From NCBI GenBank assembly GCA_030637025.1, contig DAOVVV010000051.1:1-12862 (forward strand): DNA of 12,862 nucleotides, read 5' to 3'. Under the pieces are notes generated by a model. That model had not been told where the DNA came from and made no database searches. It saw only the letters and a list, made by a program, of their open reading frames with translations. The position numbers and the translations under genes were made by a program. This document shows, piece by piece, positions 1 through 7,062 of the stretch; within the stretch, counting starts at the first letter, position 1, and the number at the start of each line of letters is the position of its first letter. Origin of the DNA: JAGLHV01 sp023143305 [NCBI: Clostridia bacterium] (GTDB lineage Bacteria > CBDUZB01 > JAGLHV01).

Positions 1-145
1 CATTGGAGATATTAGGATAAGAAGTTTCAGCAGGAAGAGGTGGAGCAAGTGCAGATTTTAGGACTACCGGCCCGGCCCATACACTCATAGAAAATAAAAG
101 AAAAATTGCCATTAACCCATTAATAAACAAAAAACATTTTTTCAT
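1..145 (-). CDS. Secreted protein of unknown function, N-terminal fragment
   Basis: An ATG at 145 opens a frame that stays open to the window edge, giving 48 codons. The first 24 residues form a clear Sec signal peptide: a basic start (MKK), a hydrophobic core containing LMAIFLLFSM, and a V-W-A cleavage site before GPVV. The mature start is rich in Pro and Ala (ALAPPLPAE). An AAGGA Shine-Dalgarno sequence lies 9 nt before the ATG, and a near-consensus promoter lies about 75 nt upstream, so the start is well supported. The product is exported to the periplasm, the outer membrane or outside. The visible part does not identify a family, and the rest of the gene lies outside the window. It follows dapA but has its own promoter, so it probably begins a separate transcription unit. 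Confidence 0.75.
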   Translation of the reverse strand, partial: MKKCFLFINGLMAIFLLFSMSVWAGPVVLKSALAPPLPAETSYPNISN

Positions 146-227
146 TTAACCTATTCCTTATTTCACCGGATTTTATATAAACTCCTAAAAAAATTATCTC
201 TTTAAAAACTTTTAACACATTATAATA

Positions 228-256
228 AATATAACATTATCTTTTTTTAGTGTCAA
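228..256 (-). promoter_or_regulatory. Strong sigma70-type promoter for the secreted-protein gene
   Basis: On the minus strand a perfect -35 box TTGACA (256-251) is followed, after exactly 17 nt, by a -10 box TATATT (233-228). Transcription would start near 221, leaving an AT-rich leader of about 75 nt before the ATG at 145. The promoter lies between the dapA stop (281) and the secreted-protein start, so it separates the two genes transcriptionally. No operator repeat was recognised in the leader. Confidence 0.75.
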
Positions 257-280
257 GACTATATTTTAGATTATAAAATA

Positions 281-1156
281 CTACAGTAATTTACATTCCT
301 TCATTATGCTTTTCAACTTTTCCAGATTTTCATCACGCATCGGGGACAAAGGAAGCCGCACAAAAGCAGAACATTTTCCCATTAAATCCATCACTGCTTT
401 TACCGGGGCAGGATTGGTTTCGTAAAACATTGCTTCCATTAAAAGAAACATTTTATAATGTAATTCTTTAGCTTTAACCATATTACCCGATAAAAAGGAC
501 CCTACCATCTCTGCCATATCTTTTGGCATAATATTAGCCACGACCGAAATAACCCCTTTTCCTCCTAAAGCCAACATAGGGAAAGTAAGAGAATCATCCC
601 CGGACAAAACAATAAAATCTTCCCCACAACCCTTTATAATCTTAGTTACCTGCCCGAGTAACCCACTAGCTTCTTTTACTCCAACAATATTTTTGCAGTC
701 TTTAGCTAATTTAACTACTGTAGCCGGCAGTAAATTTACCGCCGTTCTTCCCGGAACATTATAAAGGATAATAGGAATATCCACTTCATCCGCGATTTTC
801 TTAAAATGTAAATATAATCCATCCTGAGTCGGCTTATTATAATAAGGAGTGATGATTAAAGCCCCGTCGGCTCCTATTTCCTTAGCAAACCGGGTCATTC
901 TTAATGCTTCTATAGTATTATTAGAACCTGTTCCGGCAATAACCTTCACCCGTCCTCCAGCTGCTTTTACCACCGTTTCAACAACATCATCATGTTCCTG
1001 ATGAGAAAGGGTTGCTGATTCACCGGTAGTGCCACAAGGTACTATGCCGTTAGTTCCCTGTGTAATATGCCACTCCACTAATTCTTCTAATTTTTCTTTA
1101 TCCACCTGACCATTTTTAAATGGTGTTACTAACGCTACATATGACCCTGAAAACAT
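281..1156 (-). CDS. dapA: 4-hydroxy-tetrahydrodipicolinate synthase
   Basis: DapA condenses pyruvate with aspartate semialdehyde, the first committed step of the diaminopimelate/lysine pathway in the cytosol. The 291-residue protein is the usual length for this TIM-barrel family. It has CGTTGE (41-46, the Thr pair of the proton relay), ITPYYNKP (102-109), LYNVPGR (131-137, with Tyr132 as the usual catalytic tyrosine) and GVKEASG (159-165), where Lys161 is the Schiff-base lysine. The start at 1156 is chosen because GGAGG lies a few bases upstream and the protein then begins MFSGSYVALVTPF, as is typical. A longer frame from 1207 would add 17 non-conserved basic residues and bury that Shine-Dalgarno sequence. 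It lies 349 bp downstream of dapF. No dapB is seen in the window. Confidence 0.97.
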   Translation of the reverse strand: MFSGSYVALVTPFKNGQVDKEKLEELVEWHITQGTNGIVPCGTTGESATLSHQEHDDVVETVVKAAGGRVKVIAGTGSNNTIEALRMTRFAKEIGADGALIITPYYNKPTQDGLYLHFKKIADEVDIPIILYNVPGRTAVNLLPATVVKLAKDCKNIVGVKEASGLLGQVTKIIKGCGEDFIVLSGDDSLTFPMLALGGKGVISVVANIMPKDMAEMVGSFLSGNMVKAKELHYKMFLLMEAMFYETNPAPVKAVMDLMGKCSAFVRLPLSPMRDENLEKLKSIMKECKLL

Positions 1157-1197
1157 TTTTATACCTCCGTTTTTTATTATTAGTTTTGCCAATTTTT

Positions 1198-1227
1198 TAT
1201 ATACCATAAGATAAAATTACGCCGTAA
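1198..1227 (-). promoter_or_regulatory. Possible weak promoter for dapA
   Basis: An extended -10-like sequence TGG-TATATA (-10 at 1203-1198) lies 18 nt from TTACGG (1227-1222). The -35 box matches the consensus poorly. The position is suitable, with a start near 1191 and the dapA ATG at 1156. It overlaps the downstream copy of the duplicated element. This is a candidate only. Confidence 0.25.
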
Positions 1228-1243
1228 GATTTTAGCTTTATTA
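1204..1243 (-). repeat. Duplicated intergenic element, copy B (dapA-proximal)
   Basis: Read on the minus strand, this copy has TAATAAAGCTAAAAT at one end and CGTAATTTTATCTTATGG at the other, separated by 7 nt. The same two blocks occur in the same order and orientation at 1432-1481, with 14 of 15 and 16 of 18 identical positions. The terminal ATGG here gives the in-frame upstream ATG of dapA at 1207, which is probably not used. Confidence 0.6.
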
Positions 1244-1285
1244 AACAACCTTATTTAAAATTAAAAACTCAAACTTCAAAAGAAA

Positions 1286-1301
1286 GCCTGATAAATCAGG
1301 C
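1286..1301 (-). terminator. Perfect hairpin, possible terminator of the lysA-dapF transcript or REP-like palindrome
   Basis: The minus strand reads GCCTGATTTATCAGGC, a perfect 7-bp inverted repeat with a 2-nt centre (about 6 bp plus a 4-nt loop in practice). It is followed at once by TTTCTTTT. The stem plus T-rich tail fits a modest intrinsic terminator about 205 nt after the dapF stop. The distance from dapF and the interrupted T-tract leave open that this is instead a dispersed REP-like palindrome. Confidence 0.45.
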
Positions 1302-1431
1302 AACTACAAATAAAAATTTAAATTCAAGACAAAAAAATAATCGCCTTTTTCTTTAATTTTGTGCCTGTTTTTTATCTTTTAACTTATAACTTTCTGTTAT
1401 TTGTTATCTATGGACTATTTTTTTTGTGTGC

Positions 1432-1481
1432 CCATAGGGTAAAATTACGCGTTTATAGAAAAACATATTTTGGCTTTATTA
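1432..1481 (-). repeat. Duplicated intergenic element, copy A (dapF-proximal)
   Basis: On the minus strand this copy has TAATAAAGCCAAAAT (1481-1467) and CGTAATTTTACCCTATGG (ending at 1432), separated by 17 nt. It matches copy B at 1204-1243 apart from the longer spacer. It lies about 25 bp past the dapF stop. The ATGG at its end opens only a five-codon frame, so it is not a coding duplicate. Confidence 0.6.
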
Positions 1482-1505
1482 CACACCCCGTCCTACTAAA
1501 AATTA

Positions 1506-2324
1506 TTAAATTATAAATATCCCTTCATAACTTACTGCAACCGGCCCTTCCAGATATACCTCTTTTATCTCCTCTTTTTCTATTCTAAAATAAATTGTAT
1601 AAATTTCTCCACTTTGGGTAATAACCTTTAGCGGGGATTTAAGTCCCTTCTTTAAACCGGCAATAATAGCCGAAGCCACACTTCCTGTTCCACAGGATAA
1701 GGTTTCCGCCTCTACTCCCCTCTCATAAGTACGCAAATAAATATTTGACTTATCTTTAAGCGAAACAAAATCAACATTTGTTCCTTCCGGGGCAAACATT
1801 TTATGCCAGCGAATTTGTCTTCCTATATTTTCCACCTCCAAATTTTCTATCCGGGGCGTAAAAATTATTGTATGGGGAACACCTGTATTGATAAATGAGC
1901 ATTTTAATGTTTTATTACCAATCTTAATTTTTAAATTTTTTTCTAAGCCGAAAGGTTTACTCATTTTTATTTTTATTTTCTTATCATTAATTATCTGTGC
2001 GTATATTTTCCCTGCTTTTGTTTCAAAACACATATTTTTTTTTGCTATTTTTTCCTTATAACTAAAAAGGGCAACACATCTCGCCCCATTACCACACATT
2101 TCCGCTTCACTCCCATCCGGATTAAAAATACGCATTTTAAAATCTGCACTTCGGGACTTTTCCACCAGAACTACCCCGTCAGCTCCTACAGAAATTTTTC
2201 TTAAACAAATTTGTTTTGAGAGAAAAGATTTTTTTTTGGGTAAAACATCCTTTCTATTATCGATTATAATAAAATCATTTCCACCCCCACTCATCTTTAA
2301 AAATTTAATCTTTTTTTTAAGCAT
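1506..2324 (-). CDS. dapF: Diaminopimelate epimerase
   Basis: DapF interconverts LL- and meso-diaminopimelate without a cofactor. It supplies meso-DAP for peptidoglycan and the substrate of LysA. The 272-residue protein is the family's normal size. It has the N-terminal GGGNDF motif (13-18) and the two catalytic cysteines in their signatures, MCGNGARC (Cys77) and SCGTGSVA (Cys211). Other family motifs are FNPDGSEAE (67-75), GVPH (148-151), NVDFV (183-187) and RTYERGVEAET (198-208). The start at 2324 gives the usual short lead-in before GGGNDF; the Shine-Dalgarno sequence is weak (AAAGAGA). It lies 19 bp after lysA, which implies co-transcription and perhaps translational coupling, and its product is the substrate of LysA. 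Confidence 0.97.
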   Translation of the reverse strand: MLKKKIKFLKMSGGGNDFIIIDNRKDVLPKKKSFLSKQICLRKISVGADGVVLVEKSRSADFKMRIFNPDGSEAEMCGNGARCVALFSYKEKIAKKNMCFETKAGKIYAQIINDKKIKIKMSKPFGLEKNLKIKIGNKTLKCSFINTGVPHTIIFTPRIENLEVENIGRQIRWHKMFAPEGTNVDFVSLKDKSNIYLRTYERGVEAETLSCGTGSVASAIIAGLKKGLKSPLKVITQSGEIYTIYFRIEKEEIKEVYLEGPVAVSYEGIFII

Positions 2325-2343
2325 ATTTTTTTCTCTTTAAATT

Positions 2344-3606
2344 TTATATCTCTAAAATATCCGGCATTTTTTCATTTTTAACTAAATCTTCGTAAGTCTC
2401 TCTCTTTCGAATAACAAAATAATCTTCCCCACTTACCAGTATTTCAGCCGGTCGACAGCGAAAATTATAATTGGAAGCCATAGAAAAACCATAAGCCCCT
2501 GCCCCAAAGATACTTAATAATTCCCCTTCTTTTACTTTAGGAAATTCCCTATCCCGGGCAAAAAAATCAGCTGACTCACATATTGGACCAACTATATCAA
2601 CAACCTCTTTTTCCTTTTCTTCTTTTTGCCTTACCGGTTTAATCTCATGATGTGCCTGATAAAAAGCAGGCCTAAGAAAATCATTCATCCCGGCATCAAC
2701 TATAACAAAAGTTTTTTCTGCTGTCTCTTTACGATAAAGAACCCGGCTTACTAATATTCCCGCATTTCCCATCAAAACCCTTCCCGGCTCACAAATCACC
2801 TTAACCTTTAATTTTAAAAGTTTAGAAGTAATTACTTGAGCATAATTTTCCAAACTGGGAGGTTCCTCATCAAGATAAACAATTCCTAATCCCCCTCCTA
2901 CATTTATGTATTCAATTTCTATGCCTATTTTTTTTAGTTCACCCATTAAAAAAATTATTTTATCTAACCCCTCTACAAAAGGATCCAAACTTGTTATTTG
3001 AGAACCAATATGCATATGAATTCCTGCTATTTTTATATTCTCCAGGTCTCGTGCTAATTTATATCCATCAAGAGCCTGATCAAACCCAAATCCAAATTTA
3101 CTTTTTTTAAGACCGGTAGCTAAATAAGAATGCGTTTGAGGATTTAAATCGGGATTAACTCTCAAAACCACTTTTGCGTTTTTCCCCAAAGAATGGGCTA
3201 CTTTATTAAGTAAGCGTAATTCTGCCTGGGAATCAACATCAAACATTAAAATATTTGATTTTAAAGCAAAACATATTTCCTTTTCCGTCTTTCCGTTTCC
3301 GCTAAAAACTATTTTATCCGGGGATACTCCTGATTTCAAAGCCTGTGCTAATTCTCCCCCGGAAACAACCTCTGCTCCCCCTCCTGCCTTAGCAAAAATC
3401 TTACAAATAGCCATATTAGAATTAGCCTTATAGGCATAACAAATAAGAGGATCTATCTCTTTTAACGCTCTTTTAAAAGAATTATAATGATTAAAAATGG
3501 TTTGGTAGCTATAAAGATAAAAAGGCGTACCTATTTCAAGAGCAATTTTTTCTACCCTCACATCCTCACAATGTAATTTTCCATCGATATATTTAAAGCT
3601 ATGCAT
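2344..3606 (-). CDS. lysA: Diaminopimelate decarboxylase
   Basis: LysA is the PLP-dependent, fold-type III enzyme that decarboxylates meso-diaminopimelate to L-lysine. The 420 residues match the family. CYAYKANSN (56-64) carries the PLP lysine Lys60. HIGSQ (199-203), the GGG loop (237-239) and EPGR (273-276) form the barrel's cofactor site. CESADFF (343-349) holds the active-site Cys343 supplied across the dimer, and GAGAYGFSMASNYN (368-381) is the typical C-terminal substrate/phosphate-contacting segment with Tyr372. The start at 3606 has AGGAGAGGGG upstream. A 155-bp gap separates it from the TPR gene, so it may have its own promoter, although I could not assign convincing boxes. It leads directly into dapF. 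Confidence 0.97.
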   Translation of the reverse strand: MHSFKYIDGKLHCEDVRVEKIALEIGTPFYLYSYQTIFNHYNSFKRALKEIDPLICYAYKANSNMAICKIFAKAGGGAEVVSGGELAQALKSGVSPDKIVFSGNGKTEKEICFALKSNILMFDVDSQAELRLLNKVAHSLGKNAKVVLRVNPDLNPQTHSYLATGLKKSKFGFGFDQALDGYKLARDLENIKIAGIHMHIGSQITSLDPFVEGLDKIIFLMGELKKIGIEIEYINVGGGLGIVYLDEEPPSLENYAQVITSKLLKLKVKVICEPGRVLMGNAGILVSRVLYRKETAEKTFVIVDAGMNDFLRPAFYQAHHEIKPVRQKEEKEKEVVDIVGPICESADFFARDREFPKVKEGELLSIFGAGAYGFSMASNYNFRCRPAEILVSGEDYFVIRKRETYEDLVKNEKMPDILEI

Positions 3607-3761
3607 AACAATAGTCCCCTCTCCTTTAATATAATCTTAACTTCCTTCCACCTTGCAGAACATTTTTCTTATACTTTTATCTCTATCTCGGTTGTCTCAT
3701 AAATAATATGAAGTGTACTTTTTTTACCCTATTTCAAAACGCCACACTCGTAACTTATAAC
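3607..3761. other. 155-bp leader region upstream of lysA
   Basis: No gene was found. It holds the lysA Shine-Dalgarno sequence near its lysA end. Near the TPR end it shares the words AACTTATAACTT and ACCCTAT with the dapF-dapA gap. A -10-like TATTAT is visible on the minus strand, but no matching -35 box lies at a proper distance. No GC-rich hairpin with a T-tract was seen after the TPR stop. Confidence 0.5.
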
Positions 3762-4736
3762 TTATTTTTTTCCTGCTTCATTTAGTTTATTTAACATTTT
3801 TCTGGAATACATTTTAAGCATCTTCCCTTTAGCATTGGTGTAAACAAACAGGCAGTCTCGTTTAGATAAATCATCCTTACCTTCTTTATAATAAACTAAT
3901 CCCCGTAAAAAATGAGCTACGATATTACCTGAATCGATATCAATTACCTTAGTAAATTTTCTTATCGATTTATTGATTAAACCCTGTTTAAAAAAAATAT
4001 AACCCAAATTCAAATGTGCTTCATAGGAAAGATAATTCTTGTCTAATATTTTCTGAAAAACAACTATTGCTTTATTTAATTTATTCTGGGAAAGATATAA
4101 CAAACCTAATTTATTAAAGAATTCTTCCCGGGGATAAAGAGCCACAACATCTTCAAGATAAGAAATAGCTATATCCAATTTTCCTAACTTTTCATAAATA
4201 TTAACCATTTCTAAACATATCTCAATGTTACTTTTATTAATACTTTGTGCTTTTTTGTAATATTTTAAAGCAACAGTATAAAGTTTTTTCCTTTGATATA
4301 TTTTACTTAAATTAAACCAAACCTGAAAAATTTCCGGTTTAATTTTAATAACTTTCTCATAGGAAGAAATAGCCAAATCATCTAATCCCACTATTTGATA
4401 TATTCTCCCGATATTAAAATATCCCTCCCAACTTTTTTTCTTTAATAATATAACCCTTTTATAAGCAATAATGGCTTTTTCATATTTTTTTTGGGCTTCA
4501 TAAATATGCCCCATACGAGACCAAATCAATCGTTGCTGTTCATTGGACGATTTAAAATCCAATGCTTTACTATAATAAAGAAGAGCCGTTTTATTCTCTC
4601 CTTTACCGGCAAATTCTTGTGCCTTATTAAAATAAAGCAAAGTTTCTTTTTCACTCTTTGCTTCTACAACTTTACCCAACAGACAAAAATAAAACAAAGA
4701 AAATATTATTATAATTACCTTATTATACCGCTGCAT
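3762..4736 (-). CDS. Exported tetratricopeptide-repeat protein
   Basis: This is a 324-residue protein with a signal peptide (a basic start, a hydrophobic stretch at about residues 8-20, and a V-E-A cleavage site at 24-26). Seven or eight consecutive TPR units of about 34 residues follow, from about 33 to 303, with the usual pattern of A-x-x-Y and Y-x-K-A (for example YFNIGRIYQIVG and AISSYEKVIKIKP at 106-134). There is no catalytic domain, so it is most likely a periplasmic or outer-membrane-associated scaffold for protein contacts. An AGGA sequence lies 8 nt before the ATG. It lies 59 bp downstream of the exported patatin gene with no clear terminator between, which suggests a shared transcript and envelope role. 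Its binding partner cannot be read from the sequence. Confidence 0.9.
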   Translation of the reverse strand: MQRYNKVIIIIFSLFYFCLLGKVVEAKSEKETLLYFNKAQEFAGKGENKTALLYYSKALDFKSSNEQQRLIWSRMGHIYEAQKKYEKAIIAYKRVILLKKKSWEGYFNIGRIYQIVGLDDLAISSYEKVIKIKPEIFQVWFNLSKIYQRKKLYTVALKYYKKAQSINKSNIEICLEMVNIYEKLGKLDIAISYLEDVVALYPREEFFNKLGLLYLSQNKLNKAIVVFQKILDKNYLSYEAHLNLGYIFFKQGLINKSIRKFTKVIDIDSGNIVAHFLRGLVYYKEGKDDLSKRDCLFVYTNAKGKMLKMYSRKMLNKLNEAGKK

Positions 4737-4795
4737 TTTTTATTTCCTAATTTAAATTTAAACTAATCCAAATTAACCCAGCCAATTAATCTTCT

Positions 4796-5761
4796 TTATT
4801 TTTTCCTCAATAACATTCTTTCAAAACCTTTATTCATAATTAATTCTTTAATTTTATATAGATTTCTACGCGTTGCTATTACCCCCGCTTCTATACATTC
4901 TTCTCCTCTGTTTAAATCAATAATACTTACATCTCCTACCTGTGGTTGAATTACTATATCAGCATTTTTTAACTGGTTAGACACCAATTGATTCCCTTGA
5001 ATAGAAATTACCTGTGCCAAAATAAGTAAAATATTAGAAAGGTCGTAATCAGTAAAATCACCGCTGACTACTACAGCAATAATAATATCGGCACTTAACA
5101 TTTTAGCTATATCTACCGGAACATTATCTACAATTCCCCCATCAACTAAGAGTCTGTGTCTATATTCCACCGGTTTGAAAAGCCCTGGCACAGAAGCACT
5201 CGCCCGAACAGCAGGAGCAACAAGCCCATCCCGAAAAATAATCCGTTCTCCGGTTTGAATATCACTGGCCACACAGGCAAAAGTAATTTTTAACTCATCA
5301 AACCTTTTATTCTTAATACGCAAAGCAATATATTCTTCTGTTTTCCGGGAATCAAATATATTTTTTAAGGAAAGTAATCTTACCGGACTAAAAGATGAAA
5401 TAGAAATTAACTTATTCCAACCAATATCTTCACTCATATTCTCTATGTCTTCAATTCTCTCATCGGTAGCATATAATGCTCCTATTAATGCTCCCACACT
5501 GGTCCCAACAATTATATCTATGGGAACATTCTCTTCTTTAAGCACTTTCAAGACCCCGATATGAGCCAGACCTCTGGCCCCGCCCCCGCCTAAAACAAGC
5601 GCTACCCTGGGACGTAAATTATCTTCCAGATTACAAACTTCATTCCAGATATATCGCTTTAATAAAGCATCTTCCTTTTCAATATCTAAAGCTAAAATGG
5701 TTTTAATTTGCAAATTAATTAAAATTATCAGTAAAAATAAAAATTTAATAGATTTTTTCAT
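4796..5761 (-). CDS. Exported patatin-like phospholipase
   Basis: A predicted serine lipid acyl hydrolase of the patatin/RssA type, 321 residues long. An N-terminal signal sequence (1-25, MKKSIKFLFLLIILINLQIK then TILA) is followed by the catalytic domain from about residue 52. All elements are intact: the oxyanion-hole loop GGGGARG (58-64), the nucleophile elbow GTSVG (86-90, Ser88) and DGG (207-209, Asp207 of the Ser-Asp dyad). VRASASVPGLFKPV (185-198) is also typical. There is no room for a POTRA or beta-barrel domain as in PlpD-type proteins, so it is probably periplasmic or membrane-associated. Its ATG overlaps the TGA of the TolC-like frame by 4 bp (ATGA), which implies translational coupling. 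Its lipid substrate is unknown. Confidence 0.95.
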   Translation of the reverse strand: MKKSIKFLFLLIILINLQIKTILALDIEKEDALLKRYIWNEVCNLEDNLRPRVALVLGGGGARGLAHIGVLKVLKEENVPIDIIVGTSVGALIGALYATDERIEDIENMSEDIGWNKLISISSFSPVRLLSLKNIFDSRKTEEYIALRIKNKRFDELKITFACVASDIQTGERIIFRDGLVAPAVRASASVPGLFKPVEYRHRLLVDGGIVDNVPVDIAKMLSADIIIAVVVSGDFTDYDLSNILLILAQVISIQGNQLVSNQLKNADIVIQPQVGDVSIIDLNRGEECIEAGVIATRRNLYKIKELIMNKGFERMLLRKK

Positions 5762-7062
5762 TTTTCTACAATATCGACCCCTATTGCTTTTTCCAGATCG
5801 GCTCTGGCGATAATATGTTTATAAATTGACTGAATATATTCTAATCTCATTTTTATGTAAAAATCATATATTTCCATTAATTCAAAATAACTAATTTTCT
5901 CTTTTTCCGCTTTTGTTCGTATATTTCTTGCCGTTTCCCAATCAATTTTCATTTCCCGTACCTGTTTTTGCACCGCTATAAATTCCAGGTATTTTTTATT
6001 TACTTCCCACCGAACTTTATCTTCAACCGCTGCTTTTTGAAATCTAGCCTTTTCCAAATTCGCTTTTTTTTGTTTTACTCTGGCCCATCCAGCCCAGGCA
6101 TCAAAAATAGGAATCTTTAAATTTATAGAAGCTATCCAGTTTTTTTCATCCATAGGCAAATCCCTGCCCCCGTACTGATAATTAGCTCCCATTACTATTG
6201 TCGGATATCTCTCCTTCAAAGAAAGACTTACGGCTAAAGCATTCATCTCCTCCTGAGCACGGGTTTGAAGTAATTCAGGCCGATATTGAAAAGCCCACGC
6301 TATATATTTATTTAAATCTACCTCCAAATCCTTAAACTCTAATTTACCAATCAACTTTACACTGGTATTAAGTTCTATACCCAAAATACTATTAAAGTTT
6401 AATCTGGCTAAAGAAATATCCTTTTCACATTTTCTTAAATTTGATTTGAATATAGCTAAAATTTTTTGCTGTTTCATTTTTGAATAAGAGGAACTATATT
6501 CTTTTTGTGTAAATTTTTCTTCGAATTCCTGAATAGTTTTTTCATAAATTTCAATTTTTTTATGTAGTAAAAGTAGTTGATAAAAAACCTTTTTTACCTC
6601 TTGTTTAATCTCACTCTTCAATTGTTCATAGGCAGAGTTTTCTCCTTTTAAATTAATATCAGCTAATTTTTTAGTATCCCCTCTAAACCAACTCCCCTGA
6701 TAAATATATTGATATAAAGATAATTGCATCGCATAAAAATTACCTTCTTCATTAGGTTCAAGCCATATTCCTCCTAACTCCGGTGGAAGAGATAAAGCCG
6801 AAACTGTTTTCAATCGGGAAATATTACAATTAAGATCCAGTTGTGGATACATAAAAGATCTTGCTTCTTTTACTTTTTCTTTGGCAATGGATACATCCCG
6901 GTGCTTACTAAGAAGGGTTTGACTGTTTAATAAAGCCAACCTTATACCCTGCCGAAGAGTTAATTTTCTCTCTGAAAATTCATCGGCAGAAAAAATTTTT
7001 CCCGAAAAGAAAAAAAGAAAAAAAAGAAAAAGACAAAAATGCTGTAACTTTTTACCAGCCAT
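5758..7062 (-). CDS. TolC-family outer-membrane efflux protein, likely internal start
   Basis: Initiation at the ATG at 7062, in the ArgH frame, would give a self-contained 434-residue protein of normal TolC-family size. Residues 1-26 form a good signal peptide: GKK at the start, FCLFLFFLFFF as core and FSA as cleavage site before DEF. Two outer-membrane-efflux repeats follow. The first begins LTLRQGIRLALLNSQ (34-48) and the second DLNKYIAWAFQYRPELL (249-265), each with long helical heptad-rich stretches. AAAGGA lies 11 nt before the ATG. TolC-type proteins form a trimeric outer-membrane channel working with a periplasmic adaptor and an inner-membrane pump. Neither partner gene is in the window. 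The stop overlaps the patatin start. Confidence 0.8.
   Translation of the reverse strand: MAGKKLQHFCLFLFFLFFFSGKIFSADEFSERKLTLRQGIRLALLNSQTLLSKHRDVSIAKEKVKEARSFMYPQLDLNCNISRLKTVSALSLPPELGGIWLEPNEEGNFYAMQLSLYQYIYQGSWFRGDTKKLADINLKGENSAYEQLKSEIKQEVKKVFYQLLLLHKKIEIYEKTIQEFEEKFTQKEYSSSYSKMKQQKILAIFKSNLRKCEKDISLARLNFNSILGIELNTSVKLIGKLEFKDLEVDLNKYIAWAFQYRPELLQTRAQEEMNALAVSLSLKERYPTIVMGANYQYGGRDLPMDEKNWIASINLKIPIFDAWAGWARVKQKKANLEKARFQKAAVEDKVRWEVNKKYLEFIAVQKQVREMKIDWETARNIRTKAEKEKISYFELMEIYDFYIKMRLEYIQSIYKHIIARADLEKAIGVDIVEK

Larger units (their letters stand above)
1157..1505. other. 349-bp intergenic region between dapF and dapA
   Basis: No credible gene was found on either strand. It contains a perfect 7-bp inverted repeat (1286-1301), two related copies of a 40-50 nt element (1204-1243 and 1432-1481), the dapA Shine-Dalgarno sequence, and a weak promoter-like pair just upstream of dapA. 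The rest is very AT-rich sequence with many A/T runs. It does not show the conserved core of a lysine riboswitch that I could recognise. Confidence 0.7.

Noticed and set aside
262-280. TATTTTA...TAAAATA inverted repeat just after dapA as a terminator.
   Set aside because: The stem has only A-T pairs and no T-tract follows on the transcribed strand.
1157-1207. 17-codon upstream extension of dapA from the ATG at 1207.
   Set aside because: The added residues are not typical of DapA, the extension covers the GGAGG Shine-Dalgarno sequence, and the start at 1156 gives the family's normal N-terminus.
1157-1505. Lysine riboswitch upstream of dapA.
   Set aside because: The gap lacks the purine- and G-rich conserved core I would expect. 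Only one short hairpin is present.
2654-2671. GCCTG...CAGGC inverted repeat in lysA as a third copy of the palindrome.
   Set aside because: The stem is only 5 bp, and the encoded RPAFYQAHH residues are normal for LysA, so chance is sufficient.
4491-4766. Plus-strand open frame opposite the TPR gene.
   Set aside because: It is antisense to a well-supported TPR protein, has no recognisable domain, and its low-complexity translation looks like a shadow frame.
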